Part shown: positions 44,670 through 53,327 of the stretch, piece by piece
How positions within the stretch are numbered: the stretch's first letter is position 1
Layout of the letters: each line of letters starts with the position of its first letter
Assembly (NCBI RefSeq): GCF_002858865.1
Contig: NZ_PJRR01000008.1
Coordinates: 161,854-225,853, forward strand
Direction of reading: 5' to 3'
Length of the DNA: 64,000 nt
Source: Caulobacter vibrioides
Lineage (GTDB): Bacteria > Pseudomonadota > Alphaproteobacteria > Caulobacterales > Caulobacteraceae
Notes under the pieces: model-generated
Database searches by the model: none
Told to the model about the DNA's origin: nothing
What the model saw: only the letters and a program-made list of their open reading frames with translations
Position numbers and translations under genes: made by a program

Positions 44670-45194
44670 ATGAGTTCAGCGCCTCCCCTCTCGTTGAAGC
44701 TCCTCAACAGCATGAACCAGACCGGCTTCACCACCGCCCTGCACTTCGCCTTCGAGCTCTCGCCCTGGGTGGTCGAGCGCGCCTGGGACGCCCGCCCCTT
44801 CGCGTCCGTCGAGGCGATGCACGCGGCGATGATGGCCGTGCTCGACGCGGCGAGCACCGCCGACAAGCTGGCGCTCATCCGCGCTCACCCGGAACTGGCC
44901 GGCAAGGCTGCGATCGCCAAGCAACTGACCGCCGAGAGCAACGCTGAACAGGCCAGCGCGGGGCTCGACAAGCTGACGCCCGACGAGTTCGCGCGCTTCC
45001 ATACGCTGAACGCCGCCTACAACACGCGCTTTGGCTTTCCCTTCATCATCTGCGTGCGCCTGAACGACAAGGCCTCGATCCTGACGGCCATGGCCGCGCG
45101 CCTTTCCCATGACGAGGCGAGCGAGATCGCGCAGGCCATCACCCAGATCGGCCTGATCTCCAAGCTTCGCCTGCTCGACGCGGTGACCCACTGA
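44670..45194 (+). CDS. uraD: UraD, OHCU decarboxylase
   Basis: 174 residues; decarboxylates 2-oxo-4-hydroxy-4-carboxy-5-ureidoimidazoline to (S)-allantoin, stereospecifically. The catalytic-His motif IRAHPELAGKAA and the family block FHTLNAAYNTRFGFPFIICV are intact. SD is GAGG at 6 nt. Its stop overlaps the puuD start. Confidence 0.95.
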   Translation: MSSAPPLSLKLLNSMNQTGFTTALHFAFELSPWVVERAWDARPFASVEAMHAAMMAVLDAASTADKLALIRAHPELAGKAAIAKQLTAESNAEQASAGLDKLTPDEFARFHTLNAAYNTRFGFPFIICVRLNDKASILTAMAARLSHDEASEIAQAITQIGLISKLRLLDAVTH

Positions 45195-46396
45195 TGGACT
45201 ACGATTTCGCCGGTTGGATCGGCATGGCGCTGCGCTGGCTGCACGTGGTGGCGGGCGTGGCCTGGATCGGCGCGTCGTTCTATTTCGTCTGGCTGGACAA
45301 CAATCTTCGCGATCCCAAACCCACTGAAAATGGCCCGCCCAAGGACGGCGTGAAGGGCGAGCTGTGGGCCGTGCACGGCGGCGGCTTCTACCATTCGCAG
45401 AAGTACCTGAACGCGCCGGCGCACATGCCCGAACACCTGCACTGGTTCAAATGGGAGGCCTACACCACCTGGCTGTCGGGCTTTGCGCTGCTGATCGTGC
45501 TCTACTACTGGCAGGCGGGCGTCTATCTGATCGACCCGGTCAAGCACGCCTTCAGCCAAGCCCAGGCGGTCGGCGTGGGCCTAGCCTTCATCTTCGGTGG
45601 CCTGCTGACGTACGAGGTCCTGTGTCGCTCACCGCTGGGCCAGAACGGCAGGCTGTTCGGCGTGGTGTGGTTCGCGATCCTGACGGCGGCGACCTGGGCG
45701 TTGACGCAGCTGTTCTCCGATCGCGGCGCCTTCATCCATGTGGGCGCGATCATCGGCACCTGCATGGTCGGCAACGTGTTCCTGGTCATCATCCCCAACC
45801 AGCGCAAGATCGTCGCCGCCATGCTGGCCGGTCAGCCGGTGGACCCGCGCCTAGGGGCGATGGGCAAGCAGCGCTCGGTGCACAACACCCACATGACCCT
45901 GCCGGTCATCTTCATCATGATCAGCAACCACTATCCGGCCGTCTCGGGGCATCCCAAGGCCTGGCTCCTGCTGGCCATGATCAGCGCCGGCGCGATCGCC
46001 ATCCGCTACTTCTTCATCCAGCGCCACTTCGGAAAGATCCGGCACGAGTTCCTGTTCTACGGCGCCATGCTGATCTTCGGCGCCACGGCCATCGCTTCGA
46101 TGAAGCCCAAGGACAAGGTCGAGATCAGCGGCGAGGTGTCCTTCGCCACCGCGCAGGGAATCATCCAGAAGCACTGCGTGGCCTGCCACGCCGCGACGCC
46201 CACCCACGCCAGCTTCTCCGCCCCGCCCTTGGGCGCGACCTTCGACACGCCTGAGCAGATCCGGACCTACGCACCAAAAATCAACGAACGCGCGGTCCTC
46301 TCGACCAGCATGCCCCTTGGCAACGAGACCGGCATGACCGATGAGGAGCGCGCCCAGCTGGGCGCCTGGATCAAACAGGGAGCCAACATCCCGTGA
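45194..46396 (+). CDS. puuD: PuuD, urate hydroxylase with cytochrome c domain
   Basis: 400 residues. An N-terminal eight-helix DUF989 membrane domain (about 1-305; RWLHVVAGVAWIGASFYFVW) replaces soluble uricase. A C-terminal periplasmic cytochrome c domain with CVACH (haem c) at about residue 332 passes electrons to the respiratory chain, so urate oxidation would not make hydrogen peroxide. Product 5-hydroxyisourate goes to UraH. Confidence 0.95.
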   Translation: MDYDFAGWIGMALRWLHVVAGVAWIGASFYFVWLDNNLRDPKPTENGPPKDGVKGELWAVHGGGFYHSQKYLNAPAHMPEHLHWFKWEAYTTWLSGFALLIVLYYWQAGVYLIDPVKHAFSQAQAVGVGLAFIFGGLLTYEVLCRSPLGQNGRLFGVVWFAILTAATWALTQLFSDRGAFIHVGAIIGTCMVGNVFLVIIPNQRKIVAAMLAGQPVDPRLGAMGKQRSVHNTHMTLPVIFIMISNHYPAVSGHPKAWLLLAMISAGAIAIRYFFIQRHFGKIRHEFLFYGAMLIFGATAIASMKPKDKVEISGEVSFATAQGIIQKHCVACHAATPTHASFSAPPLGATFDTPEQIRTYAPKINERAVLSTSMPLGNETGMTDEERAQLGAWIKQGANIP

Positions 46397-47085
46397 CCGA
46401 CGCCGTCCTGGACGCGCAAGCCGACGCCGCCCTCGGGTCCGCAGACGGCGCGCCGCGCAAGCGCAACGCCGAGCGCACCCGCAAGGCGATCCTCGCCGCG
46501 GCCCTCAAGGAGTTCGCCCAAGCCGGCTTCGCCGGGGCCCGGATCGAGAAGATCGTCAAGGCCGCCAAGTGCAACATCCGGATGCTGTACCACTACTTCG
46601 GGGACAAGAAGGGCCTGTACATGGCCGTCCTCGAAAGCGCCTATATGGACCTGCGGGCCCGCGAGGCCGAGCTGAAGATCGACTTTGAAAAGCCGCTGGA
46701 CGGGTTCCTCGAGCTGCAGCGCTTCACCTTCGACTATTTCGAGAAGAACCCGCGCTTTGAGGGCCTGCTGCGCAACGAAAACCTGCAGCACGGCAAGTTC
46801 GCCGCCCAGTCGCGGGTGGTCACCGAGACGGCCTTCCCGCTGCGCCGCACGATCGAGGGGCTGATCGAGAGCGGCCAGCGTCAGGGGATTTTCGGGCCCG
46901 ACCTCGACCCGGTGCAGATCTATGTGACCATCGCGGCCATGAGCCGCTTCCACCTGGCCAACGGCTATTCGCTGTCGGCGACGCTGAACACCGACATGAG
47001 CGCCCCCGAATGGCGCCGGGCGCGGCTGGACCACGCCCTGGCGCTGCTGGAAGGCTATCTGACGCGCGGCGCGCCCAAGCGCTAG
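46393..47085 (+). CDS. TetR-family regulator, probably of the purine genes
   Basis: 230 residues. TetR HTH at about 23-69 (TRKAILAAALKEFAQAGFAG and IVKAAKCNIRMLYHYFGDKK); the ligand domain follows. GTG start overlaps the puuD stop (GTGA), so it is in the purine operon. RutR-type regulators of pyrimidine/purine use belong to this family. A self-regulating repressor that binds a purine intermediate is the natural inference; the ligand is unknown. Confidence 0.9.
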   Translation: MTDAVLDAQADAALGSADGAPRKRNAERTRKAILAAALKEFAQAGFAGARIEKIVKAAKCNIRMLYHYFGDKKGLYMAVLESAYMDLRAREAELKIDFEKPLDGFLELQRFTFDYFEKNPRFEGLLRNENLQHGKFAAQSRVVTETAFPLRRTIEGLIESGQRQGIFGPDLDPVQIYVTIAAMSRFHLANGYSLSATLNTDMSAPEWRRARLDHALALLEGYLTRGAPKR

Positions 47086-47774
47086 TTGGCGGCGGGGGCC
47101 TTCAGCGGCGGACCGCTGAACTCAGCCTCGATCTCGACCTGCACCTCGTCGCCGACGCCCATGGTCGTGCCCGGCGCCGGAAGACCGTAGGCGATCCCGA
47201 AGTCCGACCGCTTGAAAGCGCCCTTGGCCGAGAAGCCGATCCGCGCGTTCGGGTCCATCGGATGGCCGGCATAGCCGCCGTTATAGGTGACCTCCAGCGT
47301 CACCGGCTTGGTGACGCCGTGCAGGGTGAGATCGCCCTTGACCTTGCCGGTGTCCGGGCCCGTGGTCTCGACCTTGGTCGACTTGAAGGTGATGGCCGGA
47401 TAGGCGCCGGCGTTCAGCCACTGCGGGCCGGTCAGGTCCTTCTGGAACCCGGGCGGCGGCGCGGGCAGCGTCAAAGACGTGGGATCGATCGTCGCCTCCA
47501 GCGCACTGGCGGCGGCGTTGGCCTGGTCGAACCGCAGCTTGGCGTCGAAGTCGGCGAAGCTGGCCGTGTAGTTCGAAAAGCCCAGATGGCTGACCTTGAA
47601 CACCAACGAGGCGTGGGTCTTGTCCAGCGTGTATTCGCCGGCGGGGATATCGGCCTTGGGCGGCTTGAGCGCAGCGGCGGCCGGCGCAGCGGGCGCCTCA
47701 GCCGGCTTCTCAGCGGGTTGCGGCGAGCAGGCGGCGAGCGCCAGCAGCGCCGCGATCGGCAGGAGCGGTTTCAT
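47082..47774 (-). CDS. YceI-family lipoprotein
   Basis: 230 residues. Lipobox signal MKPLLPIAALLALAAC (Cys 16), an Ala/Pro linker, then the YceI lipocalin-like barrel (from GEYTLDKTHASLVFKVSHLG). YceI proteins bind isoprenoid or other amphiphilic ligands in the envelope. Its stop overlaps the convergent TetR stop by 4 nt. Confidence 0.93.
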   Translation of the reverse strand: MKPLLPIAALLALAACSPQPAEKPAEAPAAPAAAALKPPKADIPAGEYTLDKTHASLVFKVSHLGFSNYTASFADFDAKLRFDQANAAASALEATIDPTSLTLPAPPPGFQKDLTGPQWLNAGAYPAITFKSTKVETTGPDTGKVKGDLTLHGVTKPVTLEVTYNGGYAGHPMDPNARIGFSAKGAFKRSDFGIAYGLPAPGTTMGVGDEVQVEIEAEFSGPPLKAPAAN

Positions 47775-47901
47775 GAAGTTCCCTCAAAGAACCCTACCCC
47801 GCGCCAGACATCCCAGCGCGGCCGCCGGCCCCCACGCCGACAAGACATCAACGTAGGGGCGATTTGGAGGTTGCAGGAAGGGGTCTTGTCAGGAGCCCTC
47901 G

Positions 47902-49854
47902 CTAGATAAAGTTCGTGGCGTCGATCGAGGCGAGGCCTACGCCCGCCAGCTTGACCACGTTCTCCATGCCCGCGCTGTTGGCCGTGGTCCCGGCGACGAA
48001 GACATAGACGTCCGCGCCCACCTGTACGGCGGTGTAGTACTTCATCGCGGCGCCCGACGAGACGCCGGAGACCGCTAGCGCCTGCGCCTCGCCGAAGGTC
48101 GAGGCCGTCATTTCGCGATAGGTCGCAGGCGTGGAGCCAGCCCCGAAGTCGAGGCGGTCGATAGCCTCAAAGTCGGTGATCACGTCGAGGTTGCCGCTCG
48201 TGTTGTCGAGAGCGACCGAGTCGCCCACCGCGAACTTGAAGGTGTCAGCGCTTGCGCCGCCGGTGAGCAGATCGCGCCCGCCGCCACCAATCAGCAGGTC
48301 ATCATCGTACTCGCCTTCCAGGGCGTTCGCGCCAGCGTTCCCGATCAGGACATCGGCGTAGACCGACCCCCTGAGCCCTTCAATATTGATAAGCGTATCA
48401 ATCCCGGCGCTGCGCGTGTCCTGAGCGACGCCAGCCTTGGTGAGATCAACCCAAACGCCCCCTGGCGCGCTACGGTAGGTCGCGAAGTCGAAACCCTCCC
48501 CACCGTCGATGACGTCGTTGCCGGTGAGCCCTTCGATGCGGTTGTCGTCCGCATTAGCGATCAGCACATCGTTACCGTGGCCGCCGATCAGGTTTTCGAT
48601 CCCCCTGACTTCAACCTTGAAGCCTGGGGCGATCTCTTGAGCAATCACGATCCGCAGATCGACCTTTACATCGGCATAGGTGAAGGTTTGCAATGCGTCG
48701 ACGCCGTCGCCGCCATCGACATAGTTCGAGCCACCGCTGACGGACAGCTGATCATCACCGCCACCGCCGATCAGAATGTCGCTCAAACTCCCGATCAGGA
48801 AATCATCACCCTCGCCGCCTTCGAGAACGTCCCCGCCGCCTTCGGCTCTCAGCACGTCATTGCCAGCATCGCCATAGAGATAGTTCTCAGCCATGTTGCC
48901 GATGATGAAGTCGGCGTAGATCGAACCCGTCACCAGCTCGATCGACGACAGCGTGTCGCTGATGGAGGTGTCGCCAAAGCGGCTGGTGGCGATATTGCGC
49001 GACAGATCGACCTCGACCCCGACCGCGCTCATCGCATAGTCGATCGTGTCGAAGCCCTCGCCACCGTCGATGACGTTCACCCCGGCGCCGCCGGCGAAGA
49101 AGTCATCGCCCGCGCCGCCGTAGAGCTTGTCGTCGCCCGCATCGCCCCAGATGTAGTTGCTGCCGGCGTCGCCGGTCAGCACGTCGGCGAACTTGCTGCC
49201 CCAGAGGTTTTCGACCCCGCTCAGCGTGTCCTTGCCCGCGCCGATCGTGTCCTGCGCCGTGGTCTTGGTCAGGTCGACCGTCACACCGGCCGTGGCGTCT
49301 TCGTACGAGGACCAGTCGCCGCCCGCGCCACCCTTGATCACGTCGTCGCCCGCGCCGCCGACCAGCCAGTCATCGCCGTCGCCACCGTCCAGCGTGTCGT
49401 TTCCGGCCGAGCCCCACAAGGTGTCGTGGCCCTTGCCGCCGGTGATGCTGTCGGCGCCCGCGCCGCCGGTGATCATGTTGTCGCCGGCATTGCCGATCAG
49501 CGTATCGTTGAAGGCCGAGCCGTAGAGGTTCTCGATGCTCGTCAGCCGGTCGGTCCCGCCGCCGCCGGTGTTCTGGGCGCCGCTGAGGTTGAGATCGACC
49601 TTCACGCCGGCCGTGGCGTCCTCATAGGCCGCCCAGTCCGAGCCGGCGCCGCCGTCCAGCGTGTCATTGCCGGGACCGCCCAGCATGTAGTCGTCGCCGT
49701 CGCCGCCTTGCAGGACGTCATTGCCCTCGTGACCGGCGATGGCGTCGTCGCCCGCACCGCCGCGCAGCGTGTCATTGCCCCCAAAGCCGTAGATGACGTC
49801 ATCCTCGGCGCCGCCGATCAAGGTGTCAGCGCCTTGCGTACCGTTCAGATCCAT
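47902..49854 (-). CDS. RTX calcium-binding secreted repeat protein
   Basis: 650 residues, almost all repeats. Glycine-rich nonapeptides (such as GGAGDDAIAG, GGEGFDTIDY) bind calcium and form a beta-roll. They alternate with five longer modules of type D-x-Y-x-x-AxxGVxVDL ... IENLxGS...DxLIGN. The C-terminal 100 residues (LDVITDFEAIDRLDF onward) look like the type I secretion end. No catalytic domain and no secretion genes are nearby. Start at ATG 49854 has GGAG at 6 nt. Confidence 0.88.
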   Translation of the reverse strand: MDLNGTQGADTLIGGAEDDVIYGFGGNDTLRGGAGDDAIAGHEGNDVLQGGDGDDYMLGGPGNDTLDGGAGSDWAAYEDATAGVKVDLNLSGAQNTGGGGTDRLTSIENLYGSAFNDTLIGNAGDNMITGGAGADSITGGKGHDTLWGSAGNDTLDGGDGDDWLVGGAGDDVIKGGAGGDWSSYEDATAGVTVDLTKTTAQDTIGAGKDTLSGVENLWGSKFADVLTGDAGSNYIWGDAGDDKLYGGAGDDFFAGGAGVNVIDGGEGFDTIDYAMSAVGVEVDLSRNIATSRFGDTSISDTLSSIELVTGSIYADFIIGNMAENYLYGDAGNDVLRAEGGGDVLEGGEGDDFLIGSLSDILIGGGGDDQLSVSGGSNYVDGGDGVDALQTFTYADVKVDLRIVIAQEIAPGFKVEVRGIENLIGGHGNDVLIANADDNRIEGLTGNDVIDGGEGFDFATYRSAPGGVWVDLTKAGVAQDTRSAGIDTLINIEGLRGSVYADVLIGNAGANALEGEYDDDLLIGGGGRDLLTGGASADTFKFAVGDSVALDNTSGNLDVITDFEAIDRLDFGAGSTPATYREMTASTFGEAQALAVSGVSSGAAMKYYTAVQVGADVYVFVAGTTANSAGMENVVKLAGVGLASIDATNFI

Positions 49855-50111
49855 CACCCACTCCCCCAAGATCACACTGCAACTTCAGCGTGACCTAGCG
49901 AGTGCAAGTCGCGGGCCGTACGACTTTCAGCCAAAGCGGGAATATTAAGGGTAAATCGTGACGCGTGTCGGGCCGGCTGTCTCGCTTTGGCACGCAAAGG
50001 CCTGTGAAATAAGGGTTTCAGCGCGGTCGCGTCGTCGCCCAGCTCAAAGCCGCGACTGGCCAGTCCATGATTTCGGCGCGATCCAGTCCCACACGCAAAG
50101 ATCGAGCGCCT

Positions 50112-51074
50112 CTAGAACAGCAGCCCCTTACTCAGCAGCGCATGGACGCCCTTCTCGCCGTTGACGGTCTGGGTGACGCGGAAATCCACGGCCAGCGAGC
50201 AGAATTGATAGGCCTGCACCCGGGTCAGGTTCGACCGCGCGGTGATGAAGTCGATGGTCTGGCGCAGGGCCTGCTTCATGGCCAGGTCCAGGTCCTCGTG
50301 GAAGCCCATCAGGACATAGTGCGTGGGCGTCTCGGCGCGCGGCCAGGCGAAGGGCGCGATGTCCGCAGCCCCATTGGCCTTCTTGTGCAGCACGAAGGTG
50401 AAGGTCCCGGTCAGGCCCATCTCCAGGGCGTTGACGCAGACCTCGCCGTCGCCCTGCCGGCCATGGCCGTCGCCGACCGAGAAGTTCGCCCCCGGGACCC
50501 AGACGGGTAGATAGAGGGTCGAGCCGGCGACCAGCTCCTTGTTGTCCATATTGCCGCCGTGCTCGCGTGGTTCGCGGCTGGAGAGACGCCCATACTTCGC
50601 CGGCGGGGCTACGCCCATGGTCCCGAAGAACGGCGCGAGAGGCAGCTCGGGGCCCCATTCGGGCTTGCAGACCCCGCGCTGGGCGTCGACGGCGATGTGG
50701 CTGACATAGCGCTCGGGGAAGTCCTCGGGCAGGGTCCCGGCCAGCGGACGCACGGCGCAATAGCCCCAGTCGTTATTGGGCTCGATCGCCTCGATCCGCA
50801 CCTCCAGAATGTCGCCGGGCTCGGCGCCGGCGATGGCGATGGGGCCGGTGAGAATATGCGGTCCGATCCTCGGCGGGTTGCTGTCATGGATCGCCTGCAG
50901 CGCCGAAGGTATGGCGTAGGGCGAGCCGGCCGGCGGCATCACCTCGACACCGCCCGAGACGCAATCGACCGTGACGCTGTCGCCCGAGTTCACGGTCAGC
51001 ACGGGATCGAAGCCCGCGTCGAACATGCCGAAGCGAACGGTCTCAGGGGTGGAAGTCAGTCGGTGATGCGCCAT
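50112..51074 (-). CDS. Acetamidase/formamidase-family protein
   Basis: 320 residues of the FmdA/AmdA family: EPGDILEVRIEAIEPNNDWG, GRQGDGEVCVNALEMGLTGTF, and HYVLMGFHEDLDLAMKQALR. These hydrolyse short amides. Divergent from the hpxX unit; a role on an oxamate-like amide from purine breakdown is inference. Start ATG at 51074 with AAGGA 9 nt upstream. Confidence 0.85.
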   Translation of the reverse strand: MAHHRLTSTPETVRFGMFDAGFDPVLTVNSGDSVTVDCVSGGVEVMPPAGSPYAIPSALQAIHDSNPPRIGPHILTGPIAIAGAEPGDILEVRIEAIEPNNDWGYCAVRPLAGTLPEDFPERYVSHIAVDAQRGVCKPEWGPELPLAPFFGTMGVAPPAKYGRLSSREPREHGGNMDNKELVAGSTLYLPVWVPGANFSVGDGHGRQGDGEVCVNALEMGLTGTFTFVLHKKANGAADIAPFAWPRAETPTHYVLMGFHEDLDLAMKQALRQTIDFITARSNLTRVQAYQFCSLAVDFRVTQTVNGEKGVHALLSKGLLF

Positions 51075-51093
51075 CAAGTAAGTTCCTTCTTAC
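51072..51093. promoter_or_regulatory. Putative purine-regulon operator, site 2
   Basis: AAGTAAG at 51076-51082 with GTAAG / CTTAC inverted across 6 nt, lying on the RBS of the formamidase gene. Weaker relative of site 1. Confidence 0.4.
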
Positions 51094-51266
51094 AAGCGCA
51101 TCTGAGCCGAACCGTGGGCGGGGGCTAAGGGCAAGCGACGACGTCCCGCCGCTTGGCGCGGACCTGCCTTCCAGGCGAGCGATCCGCCGCGCAAATGACG
51201 CGGGCTTGGGCGGATGCGGCTGGCGGGAACAGCGGGACTGGCGCGTCCGGCGAACCCGGGTGTATG

Positions 51267-51285
51267 AAGTTTTTTCTTACTTATG
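51267..51285. promoter_or_regulatory. Putative purine-regulon operator, site 3
   Basis: CTTACTTATG at 51276-51285, exact reverse complement of the 10-mer of site 1, preceded by AAGT at 51267; AAGT-N8-ACTT inverted. It ends 10 nt before the hpxX ATG, just before its SD. The stretch 51094-51266 shows no other feature I recognise. Confidence 0.45.
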
Positions 51286-51295
51286 GAGTCCGCCC

Positions 51296-51514
51296 ATGGC
51301 GCTCGATGCGGAGACGACAGCCTTTCTGGCCCTCGACGACTTCGAGATGGCCGCCTGGGCGCCGCGCCGCGCCGCCGAGCGGGGCGTCGAACTGCCCGCC
51401 CCCGCCTTGCCGGGCGTGATCGACAACCTCGTCCTGCTGAAGAGCCAGACCGCGCTGTTTGTCGCCGCGCTCGGCGAGGCGGCCGGCGAGGCCCCGGAGA
51501 CGTTCCAGCCGTGA
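51296..51514 (+). CDS. hpxX: HpxX/AtzG-like small amidase partner (DUF4089)
   Basis: 72 residues. Short helical protein related to AtzG and GatC-type subunits that help fold and stabilise the adjacent amidase. Marks: AFLALDDFEMAAWAPRRAA and VIDNLVLLKSQTALFVAAL. SD GGAG lies 7 nt from the ATG. Its stop overlaps the amidase start. Confidence 0.85.
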   Translation: MALDAETTAFLALDDFEMAAWAPRRAAERGVELPAPALPGVIDNLVLLKSQTALFVAALGEAAGEAPETFQP

Positions 51515-52905
51515 GCTTCTGCAGCGTCGTCGAGATCGCCGGCGAGGTCCGCGCCGGCCGCGTCACCGCACGCGCGGTGACTGAAGCCACCCTCTCGCGC
51601 ATCCAACGCCTGGACGGCGGCATCAACGCCTTCACCGCCGTCACCGCCGAGCGCGCGCTCGCCGCCGCCGAAGCCGTCGACGCCGATCTCGCGGCGGGAC
51701 GTCCTGTCGGCCCCTTGGCCGGCGTGCCCTTCGCGGTGAAGAACCTGTTCGACCTCGAGGGCCTGCCCACCCTGGCCGGATCGAAGATCCGCCGCGCCGC
51801 CGCGCCGCCCGCGCATGACGCGACCCTGGTCCAGCGTCTGACCGCCGCCGGCGCTGTTCTGGTCGGCGCGCTGAACATGGACGAGTTCGCCTACGGCTTC
51901 GTCACCGAGAACGCCCACGATGGGCCCGTGCGCAATCCGCACGATCCGACGCGGATCGCCGGCGGCTCGTCGGGCGGCTCGGCGGCGGCCGTCGCGGCGG
52001 GTCTGGTCCCGCTCACCCTGGGCTCGGACACCAACGGCTCGATCCGCATCCCGGCGGGGCTATGCGGGGTGTTCGGCCTCAAGCCCACCTATGGCCGCCT
52101 GTCGCGCCAGGGGGTTTTCCCCTTCGTCGAGAGCCTGGACCATGTCGGCCCCTTCGCGCGCTCGGTCGAGGATCTGGCCCTGGCCTACGATGTCCTGCAA
52201 GGGCCAGACCCGTCGGGCGACCCGATTTGCATCCGCGACGCCGAACCGCTGGCGGGTCGCCTCGACGCCCTGGCCGAGCAGCCCTTGCGTGTCGGCGTGC
52301 TGGGCGGCTGGTTTCAGCAAGGCGCCTTTCCGGAGGTGCTGGCGGCGCTAGGCCGGGTCGCCGACGCGCTGGAGGCGCGGGATGAGGTCACCCTTCAGAA
52401 CGCCCAGGCCGCCCGCGCCGCCGCCTTCTGCCTGACGGCGTTCGAGGGTGGCGAGCTGCATCACGAGGATCTGGCCAGGCGCGCCATGGACTATGACCCC
52501 GCCGTCCGCGACCGCCTGCTGGCCGGCGCCCTGCTGCCCGCCGGCGTGGCTGAGGCCGCCAAGCGCTTCCGCACGATCTTCCGCGACGAGGTTCGCGAGG
52601 TCTTCCAGCGCTACGATATCCTGTTGGCTCCAGCGTCAGTGTGCCCCGCCCCGCCGATCGGCCAGGCGACCATGGAGATGGACGGGGTTCCGGTATCCGT
52701 GCGCAAGAACCTCGGGGCTTTCACCCAGCCCATCAGCTATGTGGGCCTGCCGGTGTTGGCCGCGCCGGTGAACCGTCCGGGCCAGTTGCCGATCGGCGTG
52801 CAGATCATCGCCCCGCCCTGGCGCGAGGACCTGGCCTTCGCCGCCGCACTTCGCCTGCAACGCGCCGGCGTGGTCGCCGCCCATCCGCCGACGGGGGCGC
52901 TATGA
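51511..52905 (+). CDS. AtzE-family amidohydrolase (HpxY-like)
   Basis: 464 residues, amidase signature enzyme with Ser-cisSer-Lys triad: Lys in VPFAVKNLFDLEG, the two Ser in AGGSSGGSAAAVAAG, and GSDTNGSIRIPAG around the oxyanion hole. In atrazine-degrading bacteria AtzE with AtzG hydrolyses 1-carboxybiuret. Here, with HpxX and HpxZ, it would act on an ureido acid such as oxalurate. GTG start, overlapping hpxX by 4 nt. Confidence 0.88.
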   Translation: MSFCSVVEIAGEVRAGRVTARAVTEATLSRIQRLDGGINAFTAVTAERALAAAEAVDADLAAGRPVGPLAGVPFAVKNLFDLEGLPTLAGSKIRRAAAPPAHDATLVQRLTAAGAVLVGALNMDEFAYGFVTENAHDGPVRNPHDPTRIAGGSSGGSAAAVAAGLVPLTLGSDTNGSIRIPAGLCGVFGLKPTYGRLSRQGVFPFVESLDHVGPFARSVEDLALAYDVLQGPDPSGDPICIRDAEPLAGRLDALAEQPLRVGVLGGWFQQGAFPEVLAALGRVADALEARDEVTLQNAQAARAAAFCLTAFEGGELHHEDLARRAMDYDPAVRDRLLAGALLPAGVAEAAKRFRTIFRDEVREVFQRYDILLAPASVCPAPPIGQATMEMDGVPVSVRKNLGAFTQPISYVGLPVLAAPVNRPGQLPIGVQIIAPPWREDLAFAAALRLQRAGVVAAHPPTGAL

Positions 52906-53318
52906 TCGTCAACGATCCCGCCGTGCTGGCCGAGGTCACCGCCCTCGTCGACGCCTACGAAGTCGCGCTGATGGCCAACGACGTGGAAACGCTGGACGCC
53001 GCCTTCTGGGCCTCGCCGCACACGGTGCGGCTGGGCGTGGCCGAGAACCTCTGGGGCTTTGACGAGATCGCCGCCTTCCGCGTCGGCCGGGCCGGCGGCT
53101 CGCCGCCGCGCACCCGTCTGCGGACCGAGATCACCACCTTCGGGTCGGACGTCGCCGTCGCCCATGTCGAATTCCGCCGCGACGACACCGGCAGGATCGG
53201 CCGCCAGAGCCAGACCTGGATCCGCACCGCCGACGGCTGGAAGGTCGCCTCGGCCCATGTCTCCCTGATGCAGGAGAGCGCCGATCAACGGCTCGCCTCC
53301 TCTAACGAAAAGCGCTAG
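52902..53318 (+). CDS. hpxZ: HpxZ-like protein (DUF3225)
   Basis: 138 residues, NTF2-like small protein (DPAVLAEVTALVDAYEVALM, FRVGRAGGSPPRTRLRTEI). AtzH/HpxZ proteins accompany AtzE in purine and triazine gene sets. The ATG overlaps the amidase stop (ATGA). Enzymatic or accessory role is not settled. Confidence 0.88.
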   Translation: MIVNDPAVLAEVTALVDAYEVALMANDVETLDAAFWASPHTVRLGVAENLWGFDEIAAFRVGRAGGSPPRTRLRTEITTFGSDVAVAHVEFRRDDTGRIGRQSQTWIRTADGWKVASAHVSLMQESADQRLASSNEKR

Positions 53319-53327
53319 AGCCCTCGA

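Noticed and set aside
47902..49854. Tandem sequence similarity that could suggest a CRISPR-like array
   Set aside because: The periodicity is coding (RTX nonapeptides), in frame and variable; there are no direct repeats with unique spacers of constant size.
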